This document shows, one piece after another, positions 61,726 to 64,000 of a stretch of 64,000 nt of DNA; the first letter of the stretch is position 1; each line of letters starts with the position of its first letter. Below the pieces are notes generated by a model. It was not told the DNA's origin, did not search any database, and saw only the letters and a list, made by a program, of their open reading frames with translations. A program made the translations under genes and the position numbers. The DNA comes from Rhizobium sp. BK602 (GTDB lineage Bacteria > Pseudomonadota > Alphaproteobacteria > Rhizobiales > Rhizobiaceae). The stretch spans positions 124,001 to 188,000 of the forward strand of contig NZ_JACIBC010000007.1 in NCBI RefSeq assembly GCF_014195095.1, read 5' to 3'.

Positions 61726-64000
61726 ATGACGTCTCAAAATCTCTCCACCGTTGCGCAGCGCGAATCTGAAGCCAAGCAGATCGATCATAATGATTCGATC
61801 CGGGCGACCTATTTCTCCAGCGAGCAAATCCGGGAATGCGGCGCGAATTTCGCCCGCAACGGCGCCAAGACCAAGCTGCCGGGCTTCCAGCCCTTCGACT
61901 TCTTCGCGCGCCACAAGGAGAACGAGAAGGAGATCCTGCGGGTCTATCGTTCGGCCAATGCCGATGTCGATGCGGGCGAATCGATCACGCCGGCCGCGGA
62001 ATGGCTGCTCGACAATCACTATATCATCGAAGAAGCCATCCAGGAGGTTCGCCGCGACTTCCCGAAGAAGTTCTACGACCAGCTGCAGAAGATCACCATC
62101 GACGGCATGGTGATGCCGCGCACCATGGCGCTTGCCTGGCTCTATGTCGCCCATACGCACAGCACCGTGTCGAACCAGGGCCTGCTGGCGCTGGTGGAGG
62201 GCTTCCAGTCGCAGGACATGCTGAAGATCGGCGAGCTCTGGGCCGTTCCCTCGCTGGTGCGCTATATCCTGGTCGACAATCTGCGCCGCATCTCCAGCCG
62301 GGTCGAGCAAAGCCGCATCACGCGCAAGAAGGCCAACGAGGCCGTCGACGAGCTGATCCGTCTCAATGACGACGCCAAGGTCGCCGAATTCCTGAAGACG
62401 CTCGAGCCCTATACCTCGGACAATACCTTCGCGACGCAGTTCCTCTATCGCCTGCGCGACGGCTCGCATACGTCGGGTCTTGCCATCACCTGGATGGAAA
62501 AGCGCCTGGCCGAGGCCGGCACCGACGCCGAAAGCGTCATGATGGCCGAGCATAACCGCTTGTCGTCCGGCAATGTGACGATGGGCAACATTATCAAGAG
62601 CCTGCGCCTCATCGACGACACCGACTGGTCGGTCTGGGTCGAGGAGGTCAGCGCCGTCGACAAGCTGCTCTGGGACGAGACCGACTATGCCAAGCTCGAT
62701 CCCGGCTCGCGCAACAGCTATCGCCGCCGCATCGAAAAGCTCGCCCGCCGTTCCGAAAAGACCGAAATGGAGATCGCCCAGGTCGCCATGGCGATGACTG
62801 AGGCCGCCAAGGCTTCGGGCGAGGCGCAAGCGCGCGAGCCCAATATCGGCGATTTCATCATGGGCCAGCAGACCGAGAAGCTGGAAAAGGCGATCGGTTA
62901 CCGCGCGCCGCTGTCGGTCAGCTTCGTGCGCCAGTGGCGCAAGCTCAACTGGCTGTCGATTGCAGCCCCGGTGCTGTTGCTGACCGTGCTGGCGCTCGCC
63001 GTGGTCGGCTATTTCATGATCCAGGCCGGCATGGGCTGGGCCGAAACCCTGATCCTGCTGCTGATGTTCTCGCTGCCGGCGTCGGAGGGCGCCACGGGTC
63101 TCTTCAACTTCTTCGTCACCATGTACCTGACGCCGGCGCGTCTGGTCGGCTACGAGTTCAAGGAAGGCATTCCCGAGGAAGCGCGCACGCTGGTCGTCGT
63201 GCCGACCCTGATCGGCAATCGCGACAGCGTCGACGAACTCGTGCGCAATCTTGAGGTCCATTACCTCGCCAATCCGGGCGGCGAAATCTACTACGCGCTG
63301 CTTAGCGACTGGCCGGACAGCCAGGAGGAAGAGAACGAGCGCGATCTGGAGATCCTCGATTATGCCCGCCGCGAAGTCGCCAATCTGGCGGCCCGCTATG
63401 ACGAGGATGGCGTCCAGCGCTTCTATCTGCTGCACCGTCGCCGCCTCTACAATCCGGCCGAAGGCGCCTGGATGGGCTGGGAGCGCAAGCGCGGCAAGCT
63501 GCATGAGCTGAACCTGCTGCTGCGCGGCGACCGCGACACGACTTTCCTGCCCGGTGCCAATACCGTGCCGAAGGACGTGCAGTATGTCATGACGCTCGAT
63601 TCCGATACGCGTCTCGTGCGCGACACGGTGACGAAGCTTGTCGGCAAGCTGCATCACCCGATCAACCGCCCGGTCTTCGATGCCGAAGCCAAGCGCGTCG
63701 TGCGCGGTTACGGCGTTCTGCAGCCGCGCGTCACCCCGTCGCTGACGACCGGCAAGGACGCCTCGGTGTTCCAGCGTGTCTTCTCGGTCAATCGTGGTCT
63801 CGACCCTTATGTCTTCGCCGTCTCCGACGTCTATCAGGACCTGGTGGAAGAAGGCACCTTCACCGGCAAGGGCCTCTATCACGTCGACGCCTTCGAGGCG
63901 TCGCTGAAGGGTAAGATCGACGAGAATGCGGTTCTCAGCCACGACCTGCTCGAAGGCTCGATGGCGCGTTGCGCGCTGGTGACCGATTGCGAGCTCGTGG
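61726..64000 (+). CDS. ndvB: Cyclic beta-1,2-glucan synthase, N-terminal part (partial)
   Basis: 758 codons are present and the frame runs off the window; the full protein is about 2800 aa. It begins MTSQNLSTVAQRESEAKQID. The N-terminal cytoplasmic region ends at the first membrane helices (LNWLSIAAPVLLLTVLALAV near residue 408, ETLILLLMFSLPASEG after). The GT84 glycosyltransferase domain then starts: LVVVPTLIGNRDSVDELVRN, the DxD-type TLDSDTRLV, and AVLSHDLLEGSMARCALVTD. NdvB/ChvB makes periplasmic cyclic glucans needed for osmotic adaptation and plant interaction. Confidence 0.95.
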   Translation, partial: MTSQNLSTVAQRESEAKQIDHNDSIRATYFSSEQIRECGANFARNGAKTKLPGFQPFDFFARHKENEKEILRVYRSANADVDAGESITPAAEWLLDNHYIIEEAIQEVRRDFPKKFYDQLQKITIDGMVMPRTMALAWLYVAHTHSTVSNQGLLALVEGFQSQDMLKIGELWAVPSLVRYILVDNLRRISSRVEQSRITRKKANEAVDELIRLNDDAKVAEFLKTLEPYTSDNTFATQFLYRLRDGSHTSGLAITWMEKRLAEAGTDAESVMMAEHNRLSSGNVTMGNIIKSLRLIDDTDWSVWVEEVSAVDKLLWDETDYAKLDPGSRNSYRRRIEKLARRSEKTEMEIAQVAMAMTEAAKASGEAQAREPNIGDFIMGQQTEKLEKAIGYRAPLSVSFVRQWRKLNWLSIAAPVLLLTVLALAVVGYFMIQAGMGWAETLILLLMFSLPASEGATGLFNFFVTMYLTPARLVGYEFKEGIPEEARTLVVVPTLIGNRDSVDELVRNLEVHYLANPGGEIYYALLSDWPDSQEEENERDLEILDYARREVANLAARYDEDGVQRFYLLHRRRLYNPAEGAWMGWERKRGKLHELNLLLRGDRDTTFLPGANTVPKDVQYVMTLDSDTRLVRDTVTKLVGKLHHPINRPVFDAEAKRVVRGYGVLQPRVTPSLTTGKDASVFQRVFSVNRGLDPYVFAVSDVYQDLVEEGTFTGKGLYHVDAFEASLKGKIDENAVLSHDLLEGSMARCALVTDCELV

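Noticed and set aside
61696..63942. Minus-strand frame of 748 codons opposite ndvB
   Set aside because: The plus-strand frame is clearly NdvB; this is the reverse shadow of a GC-rich gene.

Overview
The window looks like chromosome from a member of the Rhizobiaceae (Rhizobium/Agrobacterium group). Coding DNA is GC-rich. It contains the conserved block rpmA-rplU / GNAT-GNAT-obgE-proB-proA-nadD-rsfS-rlmH-envC-like-ctpA, the 5' part of a cyclic beta-1,2-glucan synthase (ndvB/chvB), an intergenic RNA with the loop signature of the alpha-r14 (NfeR1-type) sRNAs, and an operator motif described for the rhizobial inositol repressor IolR.

Region 1 (1-14251), housekeeping: going leftward on the minus strand are rplU-rpmA, two GNAT acetyltransferases, obgE, proBA and nadD. 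A molybdate module (modABC on the minus strand, a short modE on the plus strand) and an sRNA locus are then wedged in before rsfS, rlmH, an EnvC-like factor and ctpA. tRNA-Ser(CGA) closes the block.

Region 2 (14097-19038), first defence island: a 35-bp near-identical direct repeat brackets tRNA-Ser, a large MmeI-like restriction-methyltransferase and a GIY-YIG/DUF4357 protein. After it come a cupin, a DUF1003 membrane protein and a phytanoyl-CoA-dioxygenase-like protein.

Region 3 (21987-23908), second small island: it is inserted at the 3' end of tRNA-Gln(CTG), with a 15-bp att-like repeat at both ends. It holds an integrase remnant, a small membrane protein and an HNH-like nuclease with an unrecognised N-terminal domain.

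Region 4 (24355-44263 plus galE), surface polysaccharide: rfbBDAC makes dTDP-L-rhamnose. A mannose-6-phosphate-isomerase-like cupin, gmd and rmd point to GDP-D-rhamnose. wzm/wzt form an ABC exporter. There are an FkbM methyltransferase, three GT4 proteins (one with two GT domains), an O-antigen ligase/polymerase, an initiating sugar-phosphate transferase beside a WreQ-like reductase, and a nucleotide-sugar dehydrogenase. Together they read as an O-antigen locus for a rhamnose-rich chain, probably started on N-acetylquinovosamine.

Region 5 (44492-60808), metabolism and transport: cytochrome b561, a ClpP-fold secreted protein, galE, a sulfatase/phosphonate monoester hydrolase, a DUF1993 protein, a CUT2 sugar transporter preceded by two IolR-type operators (hence probably myo-inositol), an M19 dipeptidase with a five-gene Dpp-type transporter, and two small conserved-looking proteins. 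The window ends inside ndvB.

Two kinds of interspersed repeat occur. A palindromic element appears three times, each time supplying the TAG stop of the adjacent minus-strand gene. A 31-bp perfect inverted repeat lies downstream of the acetyltransferase genes, in the gap before obgE.
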